A stretch of DNA of 64,000 nt from Acinetobacter sp. ANC 4173 (GTDB taxonomy: Bacteria > Pseudomonadota > Gammaproteobacteria > Pseudomonadales > Moraxellaceae), in the NCBI RefSeq assembly GCF_004331255.1, contig NZ_SJOF01000010.1, positions 84,561 through 148,560 on the forward strand, written 5' to 3'. The notes under the pieces are model-generated. The model worked only from the letters and a program-made list of their open reading frames with translations. It searched no databases and was not told the DNA's origin. The translations under genes and the position numbers were made by a program. Positions 27,751 through 38,225 of this stretch are shown here, piece after piece. Within the stretch, counting starts at the first letter, position 1. The number at the start of each line of letters is the position of its first letter.

Positions 27751-28602
27751 ATGCCTGAATTACCCGAAGTAGAAACCACCAAAACCAGCTTGCTCCCGCT
27801 GATTGGACAACACGTTCAATCCGTTACAGTCTTTGAGCCACGTTTACGCTGGCCGATCCCTGATGATTTGCACCGCTTACAAGGACAAAAACTACTGAAG
27901 CTCACGCGTCGTTCTAAGTATATTTTGGCAGAATTTGAACAAGATCGGATGCTTTGGCATTTAGGCATGTCGGGAAGTTTTAGATTATGTGAAACGCATG
28001 AGGAAAAACGCAAACACGATCATTTGATTCTTCAATTTGATGACATTCAATTGCGTTATCACGACCCACGCCGCTTTGGCTGCATTCTTTGGTGGGATGC
28101 AGAAACTGAAGTAAAACTGCTTGCCCCTTTAGGACCTGAACCATTAAGCGAAGCATTTAATGCAGATTATTTAAGCCAAAAGTTGAAAAATAAACAGGTC
28201 GGCATAAAAGTTGCAATGATGGATAATCATGTGGTGGTGGGTGTGGGCAATATCTATGCCACTGAAAGCTTATTCAATTTGGGCATACATCCAGCACAAG
28301 TGGCCTCAAGTTTATCTATGCACCAAATTGAAAAACTGGTGCAAGAAACCAAGAGAATCTTACAGCACGCCATTCAACTGGGTGGATCAACTCTAAGAGA
28401 TTATAGTAATGCGATGGGGGAAAATGGCTACTTTCAACAAACCCTGCTCGCTTATGGTCGTGCGGGTGAAATGTGTGTGAACTGTGAAACAACACTGGAA
28501 AATTTAAAACTGGGACAACGTGCAAGTGTCTTCTGCCCACAATGCCAACCCTTGAAACAGGTAGCTAAAACGACAGCAATCAAGCGAGGTAAGATCAAGT
28601 GA
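27751..28602 (+). CDS. mutM: Formamidopyrimidine-DNA glycosylase
   Basis: A 283-residue base-excision-repair enzyme that removes 8-oxoguanine and formamidopyrimidines and nicks the site. The start is the ATG at 27751 because the catalytic residue is the proline exposed after Met removal (MPELPEVETT, P2 and E3); an in-frame TTG at 27742 would block this. H2TH sequence NHVVVGVGNIYATESLF lies near the centre, and the C-terminal zinc finger is CVNCETTLENL...FCPQC. Its stop overlaps the start of the next gene (GTGA). Confidence 0.96.
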   Translation: MPELPEVETTKTSLLPLIGQHVQSVTVFEPRLRWPIPDDLHRLQGQKLLKLTRRSKYILAEFEQDRMLWHLGMSGSFRLCETHEEKRKHDHLILQFDDIQLRYHDPRRFGCILWWDAETEVKLLAPLGPEPLSEAFNADYLSQKLKNKQVGIKVAMMDNHVVVGVGNIYATESLFNLGIHPAQVASSLSMHQIEKLVQETKRILQHAIQLGGSTLRDYSNAMGENGYFQQTLLAYGRAGEMCVNCETTLENLKLGQRASVFCPQCQPLKQVAKTTAIKRGKIK

Positions 28603-28883
28603 AAACAGCCATTGTTCGACATATTCTGGTCAAAGATAAAGAGTTAGCTGAGCAGTTAAAAAAGAAAATTTTAGATGGTGCCGATTTTGCCAAAATTGCC
28701 AAACAATACTCGACCTGTAATTCGGGTAAGCGTGGTGGTGAACTGGGTGAAGTGAAAAAGGGTCAATTGGTACCTGTGATTGATAAACTGGTCTTTACTG
28801 CGGCTGAACATGTCCTGCATGGTCCAGTGAAAAGCCAATTTGGGTTTCATTTGGTTGAAATAAAATTCCGTATGGCATTCTAA
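28599..28883 (+). CDS. ppiC: Parvulin-type peptidyl-prolyl isomerase PpiC
   Basis: A 94-residue single-domain parvulin that speeds cis/trans isomerisation of prolyl bonds in the cytoplasm. The typical motifs are VRHILVKDKELAEQL, FAKIAKQYSTCNSGKRGGELGEVKKGQLVP and the final SQFGFHLVEI. It starts with GTG overlapping the mutM stop by four bases, so translation is coupled to mutM. E. coli PpiC has 93 residues. Confidence 0.92.
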   Translation: MKTAIVRHILVKDKELAEQLKKKILDGADFAKIAKQYSTCNSGKRGGELGEVKKGQLVPVIDKLVFTAAEHVLHGPVKSQFGFHLVEIKFRMAF

Positions 28884-28940
28884 AATGATCCTGTAAAGCA
28901 GCGCCTATATGATTTTAGGCACTGCCCTTTTGATAGCGGT

Positions 28941-29270
28941 TTAAGCCGCTTTCATTTCATATATCCAAGCATCGGTTTGTTCGCCCGACTCCAATTCAAC
29001 TTGAACCGTGACCCGTTGATACTGCATGCCTTCAAAGTCATCTAACGAAGTCCAATGTTCAATCAATTTGTCGGTACTAAAGAAATAACCTTCCACTTTC
29101 GGAGCGGTTCGGTCCAGTACAATTGCAGGCAATCCTTGATCGGGTCCCCAATCCAAAATGTGTACCACGCCATTCACATAGCCTTTCTGCCATGTGCCAC
29201 CAATGCCTTCTAAAATATGCGCATTTTCCTGATTTGGACGTAAGGTTCCATAGACAAATAAGCGATTCAT
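28941..29270 (-). CDS. Gamma-glutamylcyclotransferase-like protein (AIG2/YtfP family)
   Basis: A 109-residue protein with the GGCT-like fold. The substrate-loop motif VYGTLRPNQENAHIL is at residues 5-19 and the candidate catalytic glutamate is in KVEGYFF. It is the length of YtfP-type proteins. The ATG at 29270 is chosen because the family begins with MxxLFVYGTLR; upstream extension to 29396 runs through low-homology sequence. The biochemical role of this subgroup is not certain. Confidence 0.88.
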   Translation of the reverse strand: MNRLFVYGTLRPNQENAHILEGIGGTWQKGYVNGVVHILDWGPDQGLPAIVLDRTAPKVEGYFFSTDKLIEHWTSLDDFEGMQYQRVTVQVELESGEQTDAWIYEMKAA

Positions 29271-29403
29271 CGGATCTTCATCTTTCAATTTAAAAATCAG
29301 CGCGCATCTTAATCGGAAAAATGTACAAAAACTAGCCCTTTCATACAGCATTGATGACATAAAAAACGACACTTGAAAGTGCCGTTTATGAACCATGAAT
29401 TGA

Positions 29404-29838
29404 TTAAGATTTATTTTTTAATTCATCACGTATTTCACGTAGCAATTGAATATCTTCAGGTGTTGCTGCTGGTTCGGGTGCTGCTTCTTCTTGCTTACGA
29501 CGCATACGGTTAATCATTTTCACCATTAAAAATACCACCCATGCCAAGATGATGAAGTTAATTAAAATCGTAAGGAAGTTACCATAAGTCAGGACATTTA
29601 CCCCGGCTTTGGTCAACTCATCTAAGGACTGTAGGTTATTCGGATTATCGCCCAAAACAAAGAATTTTTGCGTGAAATCCACACCGCCACCTGTGATGAC
29701 AGTAATCAGGGGCATGATGATATCTTTTACCAATGAATCAACAATCTTACCAAATGCCCCACCAATGATCACACCGACAGCCAAATCAATCATGTTGCCT
29801 TTTACCGCAAATTCGCGAAACTCTTGAACAATGCTCAT
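29404..29838 (-). CDS. mscL: Large-conductance mechanosensitive channel MscL
   Basis: A 144-residue inner-membrane channel that opens under membrane tension to release solutes during osmotic downshift. The N-terminal amphipathic segment and first TM helix read [37 protein letters not shown]. The second TM is [25 protein letters not shown] (about residues 87-111), and a charged C-terminal bundle follows. GGAG lies upstream of the ATG. Confidence 0.96.
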   Translation of the reverse strand: MSIVQEFREFAVKGNMIDLAVGVIIGGAFGKIVDSLVKDIIMPLITVITGGGVDFTQKFFVLGDNPNNLQSLDELTKAGVNVLTYGNFLTILINFIILAWVVFLMVKMINRMRRKQEEAAPEPAATPEDIQLLREIRDELKNKS

Positions 29839-29965
29839 TGAAATCTCCAGTTATTTTTTGACTTTAATTTATGTGACGAATTATACATTATTGAAATCTA
29901 TATATTTTCATCTAATTTACTTGGTTTTGTAAATTTTCTACAACGCTTTGTTGAACAACTTATAC

Positions 29966-29996
29966 AAAAAAAACCGCTGATCAAAATCAGCGGTTT
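29966..29996 (-). terminator. Rho-independent terminator after typA
   Basis: An 11-bp perfect stem (aaaccgctgat/atcagcggttt) with a CAAA loop; a run of A residues on the plus strand gives the U-tract for typA. Confidence 0.88.
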
Positions 29997-30020
29997 TTAT
30001 CATCCGAAGATAAGAATAAC

Positions 30021-31850
30021 TTATTTGTTACGCTTACGTTCGTTTTCAGTCAACCAGCGCTTACGGATACGGATTGACTTAGGTGTTACTTCAACTAATT
30101 CATCATCTTCAATGAACTCAAGCGCTTGTTCAAGCGTGTATTCAACTGCAGGAACAAGAGTCAACGCATCATCAGTACCAGAAGCACGTACGTTAGTTAA
30201 CTGTTTAGCTTTAGTTGGGTTAACCACCATATCGTCTGAACGTGAGTTAATCCCTACGATCATACCTTCGTAAACTTCTAACTGTGGCTTAGCGAATAGA
30301 CGACCACGGTCTTGTAAGCTGAACAGTGCATAGCCAAGGCAAGTACCTTGAACCATAGAAATCAATACACCGTTTTGACGCTTCGCAACAGTACCTTGTT
30401 TCATCGGACCGTAGTGAGAGAAGCTTGAAGTCATGATTCCTGTACCAGAAGTCATGGTCAAGAATTCTGAACGGAAACCAATTAAGCCACGTGAAGGCAC
30501 AGTTGCTTCAATACGGATACGGCCTTTACCGTCAACTTCCATATTGGTCATTTCACCTTTACGGCTACCCATTTGTTCCATTACAGAACCTTGGTGCTGT
30601 TCTTCAACGTCAAATGTAACGTTTTCGTATGGTTCTTGTTTTTCACCGTCAACTTCTTTCAAGATTACTTGTGGACGAGATACGCCCATTTCGAAACCTT
30701 CGCGACGCATGTTTTCAATAAGAACTGAAAGGTGAAGTTCACCACGACCAGATACTTTAAAACGGTCTGGACTGTCAGTGTCTTCTACACGTAATGCTAC
30801 GTTGTGAATTAATTCGCGGTCTAAACGTTCACGGATGTTACGTGAAGTAACGAATTTACCTTCTTTACCTGCAAACGGTGAGTTGTTTACTTGGAAAGTC
30901 ATTGTTACTGTAGGTTCATCTACAGACAATGGTGGTAAAGCTTCAACATTTTTCGGATCACAAATCGTGTCAGAAATATGAAGTTCATCAATACCTGTAA
31001 TACATACGATATCGCCTGCTTGAGCAGAATCAACATCAACACGCTCTAGACCGTGGTAACCCATAATTTTTAAAATACGGCCGTTACGTGTCTTACCGTC
31101 TTTATCAATGACAGTTACAGGTGTATTTAAACCAATTGAACCACGTTGAATACGACCAACACCGATAACACCTACGAAGCTGTTATAGTCAAGTGAAGAG
31201 ATCTGCATTTGGAATGGACCATCAGCATCAACTGCTGGTGGTTCAACAATGTCAACGATTGTTTGGAATAATGGCGTCATGTCGTCAGCCAATTCTTCTG
31301 GAGAAGGGCCAGCAACACCACGTAAGCCAGATGCATAAACAACTGGGAAGTCTAGCTGTTCGTCAGAACCGCCAAGGTTGTCGAACAAGTCAAATACTTG
31401 GTCAATAACCCAGTCTGGACGTGCGCTTGGTTTGTCAACTTTGTTAATAATTACGATTGGTTTTAAACCACGCGCGAACGCTTTTTGCGTTACAAAGCGA
31501 GTTTGTGGCATTGGACCTTCTTGAGAGTCAACCAATAACAATACACAGTCAACCATCGACATTACACGTTCAACTTCACCACCGAAGTCTGCGTGTCCCG
31601 GGGTGTCGACGATATTAATACGGTATTCTGTATTCGTACGAGCATCGGTCCATTTAATTGCAGTGTTCTTTGCAAGAATGGTAATACCACGTTCACTTTC
31701 AATAGCGCCCGAATCCATGACACGCTCAATCTCACCTGCGCGATCACCAAGAGCACCTGATTGTTGAAGTAATTTATCGACAAGTGTGGTTTTACCGTGG
31801 TCGACGTGGGCAATAATTGCAATATTGCGGAGATTTTTGATATCTGACAT
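30021..31850 (-). CDS. typA: Translational GTPase TypA/BipA
   Basis: A 609-residue ribosome-associated GTPase of the EF-G/LepA class, needed for growth at low temperature and under stress and for ribosome assembly. GTPase motifs are visible: [10 protein letters not shown] (G1), RGITI (G2), [15 protein letters not shown] (G3) and [13 protein letters not shown] (G4). The family's C-terminal domain ends with [16 protein letters not shown]. Its upstream region is shared with the divergent permease gene. Confidence 0.97.
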   Translation of the reverse strand: MSDIKNLRNIAIIAHVDHGKTTLVDKLLQQSGALGDRAGEIERVMDSGAIESERGITILAKNTAIKWTDARTNTEYRINIVDTPGHADFGGEVERVMSMVDCVLLLVDSQEGPMPQTRFVTQKAFARGLKPIVIINKVDKPSARPDWVIDQVFDLFDNLGGSDEQLDFPVVYASGLRGVAGPSPEELADDMTPLFQTIVDIVEPPAVDADGPFQMQISSLDYNSFVGVIGVGRIQRGSIGLNTPVTVIDKDGKTRNGRILKIMGYHGLERVDVDSAQAGDIVCITGIDELHISDTICDPKNVEALPPLSVDEPTVTMTFQVNNSPFAGKEGKFVTSRNIRERLDRELIHNVALRVEDTDSPDRFKVSGRGELHLSVLIENMRREGFEMGVSRPQVILKEVDGEKQEPYENVTFDVEEQHQGSVMEQMGSRKGEMTNMEVDGKGRIRIEATVPSRGLIGFRSEFLTMTSGTGIMTSSFSHYGPMKQGTVAKRQNGVLISMVQGTCLGYALFSLQDRGRLFAKPQLEVYEGMIVGINSRSDDMVVNPTKAKQLTNVRASGTDDALTLVPAVEYTLEQALEFIEDDELVEVTPKSIRIRKRWLTENERKRNK

Positions 31851-32020
31851 AGAATTCGATAAGCCTGAAACTTGAGGGCAAATTATACAGAAAAATAATA
31901 GATTTTAGTAGTGACAGTTTATTGACAAGCTCATTTTTTTTCACAAGTGGTCGGCATTTTGTTTTGTAAAGCCGTGTAACTCGATTAGAATAGCGCCATC
32001 TTGCCCATAGCATTTGAGTT

Positions 32021-33391
32021 ATGTCTCCTCAGAATCAATCTCCCCATTCGCAAGACCAGCTTGACTTGGTCTATGGTTTAAATGACCGCCCTAAACCTTT
32101 CATAGCCTTCCTCGCTGCCTTTCAGCACTTACTTGCCATTATTGTTCCGATTGTTACGCCAGGCTTACTCATCTGCTTAGCTTTAGGCGTATCCCAAAAA
32201 GATACCAACATGATTTTATCCATGTCTTTGGTTATTTCGGGCATAGCAACCTTCTTACAATGTAAAAAAGTGGGTCCTTTTGGCGCAGGTTTACTGATTG
32301 TTCAAGGCACAAGTTTTAACTTTATTGGCCCAATTATTGGAATTGGCTCCGCCATGGTTGCTGCGGGTACACCTGTAGAATCGGTTATGGCAGCAATTTT
32401 TGGCGTGGTGATTGCAGGTTCATTCATTGAGATGGGCGTTTCACGTATTTTGCCTTGGGTCAAAATGCTCATTACCCCATTGGTCACAGGCATTGTGGTG
32501 CTGTTGATTGGTCTGACTTTAATTAAGGAAGGCTTAATCAGCATGGGCGGTGGCTATCAAGCCATGTCAAACAACACTTTTGCCAATACCGACAACCTGA
32601 TTATGTCGTGTACGGTACTGAGTTTAATTATCTTACTGAACCGTATTCGTATTACTTGGGTAAAAAGTTCAGCCATTTTAATCGCACTGATTGTCGGCTA
32701 TGTACTTGCAGCCTTTATGGGACATCTCGATTTTTCAGGTCTAAAAGATGCTCCTTTGGTACAAATACCAACACCAATGCACTTTGGAATTGACTTCTCT
32801 TGGAGCTTGTTTATTCCTATGGCATTTATTTATCTGGTGACCTCTTTAGAAGCAATTGGTGATATTACTGCAACCTCTAAGCTTTCCAACCAACCAGTCG
32901 ATGGTGCAACATGGATGGAACGCATTAAAGGTGGCGTATTGGTCAATGGGGCTAACTCATTCCTCGCGGGTATTTTTAATACCTTCCCAAGCTCGGTGTT
33001 TGCACAAAATAACGGGGTGATTCAGTTGACAGGCGTTGCGAGCCGCTACGTCGGTATCTGGATTGCAGCGCTATTGGTGATTTTGGGTTTACTTCCTGCG
33101 GTTGCAGGCGTGATCCAAGCCGTTCCGCAAGCCGTATTAGGCGGTGCTGTCATGGTCATGTTTGGTGCTGTAGCAGCATCAGGCATTAATATTCTTGCAG
33201 GAGTACATCTAGACCGTCGCGCCCTGCTCATTATTGCGATTTCACTCGCATTAGGTCTGGGCGTTGCTCAAGTACCACAAATTTTAGAGCACCTGCCTGA
33301 ATTGTTCCGTAACATTTTTAGTTCAGGTGTTGCAACAGGTGGTATTGCCGCACTGGTTTTAAATATTGTGCTTCCTGAAACGAAGAAATAA
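32021..33391 (+). CDS. NCS2-family xanthine/uric acid permease
   Basis: A 456-residue nucleobase:cation symporter-2 protein with about 14 membrane segments. Evidence: [19 protein letters not shown] (the QH motif in TM1), [24 protein letters not shown], and [37 protein letters not shown] followed by [27 protein letters not shown], the family signature region. It most resembles XanP/UacT-type purine carriers rather than UraA. The substrate within the purines cannot be decided by eye. Only weak ribosome-site complementarity precedes the ATG. Confidence 0.88.
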   Translation: MSPQNQSPHSQDQLDLVYGLNDRPKPFIAFLAAFQHLLAIIVPIVTPGLLICLALGVSQKDTNMILSMSLVISGIATFLQCKKVGPFGAGLLIVQGTSFNFIGPIIGIGSAMVAAGTPVESVMAAIFGVVIAGSFIEMGVSRILPWVKMLITPLVTGIVVLLIGLTLIKEGLISMGGGYQAMSNNTFANTDNLIMSCTVLSLIILLNRIRITWVKSSAILIALIVGYVLAAFMGHLDFSGLKDAPLVQIPTPMHFGIDFSWSLFIPMAFIYLVTSLEAIGDITATSKLSNQPVDGATWMERIKGGVLVNGANSFLAGIFNTFPSSVFAQNNGVIQLTGVASRYVGIWIAALLVILGLLPAVAGVIQAVPQAVLGGAVMVMFGAVAASGINILAGVHLDRRALLIIAISLALGLGVAQVPQILEHLPELFRNIFSSGVATGGIAALVLNIVLPETKK

Positions 33392-33458
33392 GTTTTCATT
33401 TCTGTATGCACCTTGCCCAGCATTGTCTGGGCATCGTTTTTACTATGGAGTAAATAAG

Positions 33459-34484
33459 ATGGATCCACGAAGTGAAGTTATTCTTCGCCAGCAAACGTTT
33501 CTCTCTGGTTCAGTTCTATTGGTCAATGCACCGTGTGATGAATTGAGTTCAGAACTTGCAGGGACAGTTGAAACCCATTTTTGGACTTGGAATTTTAACG
33601 AATTACAATATTTTGAAGCCCAACAAAGCCCTGTACATTTTGGCACCGATTTGCCAGAGGCAGGTTTTGAACAGGCAATCGTCTTTGTCCCAAAATCAAA
33701 AGAACTACTCAACTACGTCCTATACCAACTGGTCGGTCGTATGGCCGTAGGTTCTTCCATCTTTTTAGTCGGTGAAAAAAAAGGTGGGGTGGAACGTGCC
33801 GCAAAACAACTACAACCTTTTGGCAAAAGCCTCAAATTAGACAGCGCTCGGCATTGTCAAATGTGGCAATTGGTCACCGACAAGACCGTAACCGCAAAAC
33901 CTTTGGCCGATTGGGCACAACACTACACAGTGCCAACCCCTAAAGGTGAATTACAGATTTGTGCCTTACCCGGTGTGTTTAGCCAAAACCGCCTAGACGT
34001 GGGTACCGCCGTGTTATTACCTCACCTTTCACAAGTCACCTCTGGCAAAATTGCAGACTTTGGCTGTGGTGCTGGTGTGATCAGTGCCTATTTAGCCAAA
34101 TTGAATCCGAAAAACCGCATTTTTTCTTTAGATGTCGATGCCTTTGCACTTGCCTCTACCCAAATGACCTTTGAAAGAAATAATCTTTTACCAGAACAAC
34201 TTGAGATTAAAGCAGTCCGTGGAATTGAGGACGCACCTCTCTTTTTGCACGCCATCGTCAGCAATCCCCCATTCCATCAAGGTATTCATACAGATTACAA
34301 TGCCAGCGAAAATTTATGCAAAACTTCCCGCCGTCATCTGAAATCAGATGGCGAATTGTGGATTGTTGCCAATCGCTTTTTGAATTACCCATTACTTATT
34401 GAGCAAAGTTTTGGTCAATGTACAACCAAAGCCGATCAACAAGGCTTTAAAGTGCTGTTTGCTAGCGCACAAAAGAAATCTTAA
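33459..34484 (+). CDS. rsmC: 16S rRNA m2G1207 methyltransferase RsmC
   Basis: A 341-residue SAM-dependent methyltransferase matching RsmC, which methylates G1207 of 16S rRNA in the 30S subunit. The N-terminal half is a degenerate MTase-like domain. The C-terminal half carries [15 protein letters not shown] (SAM motif I, about residue 205) and SNPPFHQG (motif IV, the NPPF of N2-guanine methylases). The ATG at 33459 follows GGAG by eight bases; in-frame extension upstream runs back into the permease gene. lysP follows only nine bases after the stop. Confidence 0.92.
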   Translation: MDPRSEVILRQQTFLSGSVLLVNAPCDELSSELAGTVETHFWTWNFNELQYFEAQQSPVHFGTDLPEAGFEQAIVFVPKSKELLNYVLYQLVGRMAVGSSIFLVGEKKGGVERAAKQLQPFGKSLKLDSARHCQMWQLVTDKTVTAKPLADWAQHYTVPTPKGELQICALPGVFSQNRLDVGTAVLLPHLSQVTSGKIADFGCGAGVISAYLAKLNPKNRIFSLDVDAFALASTQMTFERNNLLPEQLEIKAVRGIEDAPLFLHAIVSNPPFHQGIHTDYNASENLCKTSRRHLKSDGELWIVANRFLNYPLLIEQSFGQCTTKADQQGFKVLFASAQKKS

Positions 34485-34493
34485 GGAACAACG

Positions 34494-35957
34494 ATGAGCG
34501 AAACGACTCAACCAGCTCAACTCAAGCGTAAGCTTGGAGCTCGTCATCTGAATATGATCGCCATTGGTGGTTCAATTGGTACAGGTTTATTTCTGGCCTC
34601 AGGTGCAACCATTGCCAATGCTGGTCCTGGCGGTGCATTGTTAGCCTACTGCTTAATTGGTGTGATGATTTACTTTCTCATGACCAGTCTTGGTGAATTG
34701 GCAACACATAACCCAACATCGGGTGCCTTTTTCACTTACGGCACCAAGTATGTTGAAGGCGGTTTTGGTTTCGCCCTTGGCTGGAACTATTGGTACAACT
34801 GGGCCATTACGGTTGCATTTGAATTGGTTGCTGTCCAATTTATTATGAAATTCTGGTTCCCAGATATACCCGGTTTTTACTGGAGTGCCCTGTTCTTAGC
34901 TGTTGTCTTTGGGATCAATGCCCTCACAGTGAAAGGCTTTGGTGAAAGCGAGTTCTTGTTCTCATTGGTTAAAGTCCTTGCCATTATTGTGTTTATCATC
35001 ATTGGTATTTTCATGATTGCTAAAATCATGATGACTCCAGGTGTCGCAACATTCGCAAACTGGTCCAAAGGCGAAGCACCCTTTGTTGGTGGTCTATCTG
35101 CACTGATTGGTGTGGCGATGATTGCAGGATTCTCGTTCCAAGGTACGGAAATGGTTGGGGTTGCCGCAGGTGAATCTAAAGACCCGCAAAAGACCATTCC
35201 TATTGCTATCAAGCAAATCTTTTGGCGTATCTTGTTATTTTATGTGGTGTGTATTTTTATTATTGGCACCCTCATTTCCTATGATGATCCATCGCTTCTA
35301 CAAGCTGCATCATCTGAAAATATTGCGCTTTCTCCTTTTACCTTACTCTACGAAAAAGCAGGTTTTGCCTTTGCTGCGAGTGCAATGAATGCCGTGATTT
35401 TGACTGCAATTCTTTCAGCAGGTAACTCAGGTATGTATACCTCAACCCGTATGCTGTTTAACATGGCGCAAAACGGTAGCGCACCTAAAGTATTTGGCAA
35501 ACTCGACCCACGCGGCGTGCCAATGAACGCACTTTATGCAACAACAGTCATTGCTGCGCTGTGCTTCTTAACCACTTTTATTGGTGAAGAACAAGTATTC
35601 AACTGGTTACTGAATATGTCAGGGATGTGTGGTTTTATTGTTTGGCTGGGCATTGCTATTTCACACTATCGCTTCCGTAAAGGCTATATCGCGCAAGGAC
35701 ATAAAATCGAAGACCTCGCCTATCGTGCAAAATTCTTCCCCTTTGCACCTTGGTTTGCATTTGTTCTCTGTTCAATTGTGGTCCTTGGTCAGAACTACCA
35801 AGCGGTACTTGCGGGTGAATGGCTATCCGTTTTATCCACCTATATTGGGATTTTCTTATTCTTGGTAATTTGGCTTGGCTATAAATGGAAATACAAAACC
35901 AAGTTGATTTCTTATCAAAAAATGGATGTTAGCCCCATGAATGTAGAGCGAGAATAA
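34494..35957 (+). CDS. lysP: Lysine-type amino-acid permease LysP
   Basis: A 487-residue APC-superfamily permease. Its closest match in memory is E. coli LysP (489 residues): LKRKLGARHLNMIAIGGSIGTGLFLASGATIANAGPGGALL at the N-terminus, GFGFALGWNYWYNWAITVA, GFSFQGTEMVGVAAGESKDPQKTIPIAIKQIFWRILLFY, and LSAGNSGMYTSTRMLFNMA. About 12 TM helices are expected. Lysine uptake is the best assignment, but relatives carry other amino acids. It follows rsmC by nine bases and ends at a terminator. Confidence 0.9.
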   Translation: MSETTQPAQLKRKLGARHLNMIAIGGSIGTGLFLASGATIANAGPGGALLAYCLIGVMIYFLMTSLGELATHNPTSGAFFTYGTKYVEGGFGFALGWNYWYNWAITVAFELVAVQFIMKFWFPDIPGFYWSALFLAVVFGINALTVKGFGESEFLFSLVKVLAIIVFIIIGIFMIAKIMMTPGVATFANWSKGEAPFVGGLSALIGVAMIAGFSFQGTEMVGVAAGESKDPQKTIPIAIKQIFWRILLFYVVCIFIIGTLISYDDPSLLQAASSENIALSPFTLLYEKAGFAFAASAMNAVILTAILSAGNSGMYTSTRMLFNMAQNGSAPKVFGKLDPRGVPMNALYATTVIAALCFLTTFIGEEQVFNWLLNMSGMCGFIVWLGIAISHYRFRKGYIAQGHKIEDLAYRAKFFPFAPWFAFVLCSIVVLGQNYQAVLAGEWLSVLSTYIGIFLFLVIWLGYKWKYKTKLISYQKMDVSPMNVERE

Positions 35958-35970
35958 TTTCCTCTTTAAA

Positions 35971-35994
35971 AAACAGCCTTCGGGCTGTTTTTTT
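35971..35994 (+). terminator. Rho-independent terminator after lysP
   Basis: An 8-bp stem (aaacagcc/ggctgttt) closed by a TTCG tetraloop is followed by a T-run. Confidence 0.92.
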
Positions 35995-36348
35995 ATTATT
36001 TGAATGTCCTACATTCAATTAACCCAAACTAAAATACAAAGAACCCTCCAACTCACATAACAGCAGTGAAAATTGATAAATTCATGAACGTTTCAATCTG
36101 ATCCATCACATTATATGAAACCGAATAGTACAAACTAAAAAAGCTCCGACATCCTGTCGAAGCTTTTTTTGATCTTGCTGTGGTATAACTCCTGTCGCAC
36201 CTTTTGCATCCGTTCTACACTGTTATTATTATTCTAATGAAACATCCTGTTCCTGATAAATCCATCATATAAATAAATCCTTGGGATTGCGAGACGCTAT
36301 AAGGATCAAATGCTGTCAGCCAAAACCTACAAAAAAGACCAGCTACAT
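35995..36348. other. Intergenic region between lysP and the YggS-family gene
   Basis: About 350 bases between convergent genes with no credible gene. A second terminator-like hairpin is at 36137-36170. The remainder is AT-rich with no recognised element. Confidence 0.5.
36137..36170. terminator. Bidirectional hairpin downstream of lysP and the YggS-family gene
   Basis: Inverted aaaagct...cgac / gtcg...agctttt arms (one mismatch) with A and T runs on the two sides. It could terminate the minus-strand YggS-family transcript. Confidence 0.65.
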
Positions 36349-37035
36349 CTATTTCGAATAATCTCGCGCACCAAATAATGCTGTCCCAATCCGCACCATC
36401 GTCGAACCTGCCGCAATCGCATCCTCTAAATCCCCTGACATCCCCATGCTTAAAGTATCCCAATCTTCAGGATGTGCATGTAATACTTTAACTGCCTCAA
36501 ACAACTTTTGAGCATCTAATAACGCAGCAACATTATTCGGTGCGGGAATCACCATGATGCCACGCAGTCTTAAATGCGGAAGTTGGCTCAGCTTTTGTAC
36601 CAGTTCAGCAACTTCTTCAGGCTGACAACCATCTTTACTATCTTGTCCATCAATATTGACTTGCAAACAGATATTCAAAGGTGGCTGAGTTGCTAAACGT
36701 TGACTCGATAAACGCTCAGCAATAATTAAACGATCTACCCCATGTACCCAAGCAAATTTTTCCGCCAGATGTTTAGTCTTGTTACGCTGCACATGCCCAA
36801 TAAAATGCCACTCAATCTCCAAATCAGCCAAAGTCTCCATTTTTTCAAGGGCTTCTTGTAAGTAATTTTCACCAAACTCACGCTGTCCTGTTGCATACAT
36901 CTCACGCAATGCTTCACTTGGATGAGTTTTTGATACCGCAAGCAATTGCACAGTCTCTGCCTTACGTCCTGCCTGTTGACACGCAGCCTCAATTTGCCCT
37001 AAAACTTGATTTCGCGATTCTTTCAAACTATTCAT
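36349..37035 (-). CDS. YggS/PipY-family PLP homeostasis protein
   Basis: A 228-residue TIM-barrel PLP-binding protein that regulates vitamin B6 and amino-acid pools; the family (PROSC/PLPBP) has no known catalytic reaction. The PLP lysine is in LLAVSKTHP (about residue 37), and REFGENYLQEALEK, WHFIGHVQRNK and TLSMGMSGDLEDAIAAGSTMVRIGTALFGARDYSK complete the signature. The start is uncertain among ATGs at 37035, 37050 and 37059; 37035 fits the family N-terminus. It is divergent from pilT, as is common in gammaproteobacteria. Confidence 0.92.
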   Translation of the reverse strand: MNSLKESRNQVLGQIEAACQQAGRKAETVQLLAVSKTHPSEALREMYATGQREFGENYLQEALEKMETLADLEIEWHFIGHVQRNKTKHLAEKFAWVHGVDRLIIAERLSSQRLATQPPLNICLQVNIDGQDSKDGCQPEEVAELVQKLSQLPHLRLRGIMVIPAPNNVAALLDAQKLFEAVKVLHAHPEDWDTLSMGMSGDLEDAIAAGSTMVRIGTALFGARDYSK

Positions 37036-37158
37036 TGACGATATTCTCATTTCATTCATCTTTTTTTACGTTCAAGCGACACTAACTGTTGGTTAAGCGG
37101 CAGGAAAGCCTTATTATTCTATCAAAATAATTAAGATTTATATGATCTCGGGGAATTC

Positions 37159-38196
37159 ATGGACATTACAGAATTATTGGCTTTTTCTGCAAAAAACGGG
37201 GCTTCTGACTTACACTTATCTGCGGGTATGCCACCAATGATTCGCGTAGATGGTGAAGTACGTCGCATTAATTTACCAGCTTTAGAACATAAAGAAGTAC
37301 ACAAATTGGTGTACGACATCATGAATGACAAACAACGTCGTGACTTTGAAGAAAAATTGGAAACTGACTTTTCCTTCGAAGTCCCAAGCATCGCACGTTT
37401 CCGTGTAAACGCATTTAACCAAAACCGCGGTGCTGGTGCGGTATTCCGTACCATTCCTTCAAAAGTTCTCACGATGGATGACTTAGGCTTAGGACAAACC
37501 TTTAAAGAGCTTTGTGACTTACCACGTGGTTTAGTTTTAGTCACAGGCCCAACGGGTTCGGGTAAATCAACCACTCTAGCAGCCATGATCGACTATATTA
37601 ACGACAAGCGTTACGACCATATTTTAACCGTTGAAGATCCTATCGAATTTGTACACCAATCAAAAAAATGCCTGATTAACCAACGTGAAGTGCATCGTGA
37701 TACGCATGGCTTTAACGAAGCATTACGTTCTGCACTACGTGAAGATCCAGACATTATTTTGGTTGGTGAGATGCGTGACCTTGAAACCATTCGCCTAGCC
37801 CTAACCGCGGCAGAAACAGGTCACTTGGTTTTCGGTACACTGCATACCACTTCTGCGGCCAAAACCATTGACCGTGTGATTGATGTATTCCCCGCTGAAG
37901 AAAAAGATATGGTTCGTGCCATGCTTTCTGAATCACTACAAGCGGTTATTTCACAAACACTCTTAAAGAAAAATGGCGGTGGCCGTGTCGCCGCACATGA
38001 AATCATGATTGGTATCCCTGCTATTCGTAACCTAATTCGTGAGAATAAAGTTGCGCAAATGTACTCTGCGATCCAAACAGGTGCTAACTATGGTATGTCT
38101 ACCTTAGACCAAAGCCTTAAAACACTGGTATCTAAAGGTATCATTAGTCCACAAACAGCACGTACTGTTGCCAAACAACCAGAATCATTCTTATAA
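37159..38196 (+). CDS. pilT: Type IV pilus retraction ATPase PilT
   Basis: A 345-residue hexameric ATPase that depolymerises type IV pili, driving twitching and DNA uptake. Visible are the Walker A motif GPTGSGKST (about residues 131-139), the Asp and His boxes around EDPIEFVHQ and GHLVFGTLHTTSAAKTIDRVID, and the PilT-specific AIRNLIRE near residue 285. GGGG lies upstream of the ATG. pilU follows after 29 bases on the same strand. Confidence 0.97.
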   Translation: MDITELLAFSAKNGASDLHLSAGMPPMIRVDGEVRRINLPALEHKEVHKLVYDIMNDKQRRDFEEKLETDFSFEVPSIARFRVNAFNQNRGAGAVFRTIPSKVLTMDDLGLGQTFKELCDLPRGLVLVTGPTGSGKSTTLAAMIDYINDKRYDHILTVEDPIEFVHQSKKCLINQREVHRDTHGFNEALRSALREDPDIILVGEMRDLETIRLALTAAETGHLVFGTLHTTSAAKTIDRVIDVFPAEEKDMVRAMLSESLQAVISQTLLKKNGGGRVAAHEIMIGIPAIRNLIRENKVAQMYSAIQTGANYGMSTLDQSLKTLVSKGIISPQTARTVAKQPESFL

Positions 38197-38225
38197 GAAT
38201 ATCAAAACGGAATTAGGATAAGGCT

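Noticed and set aside
34653..35212. Minus-strand ORFs antisense to lysP
   Set aside because: They are opposite-strand shadows of a clearly recognised permease.
36215..36463. Minus-strand ORF of 82 codons
   Set aside because: It overlaps the end of the YggS-family gene in another frame and its Cys/Trp-rich content is typical of a random frame.
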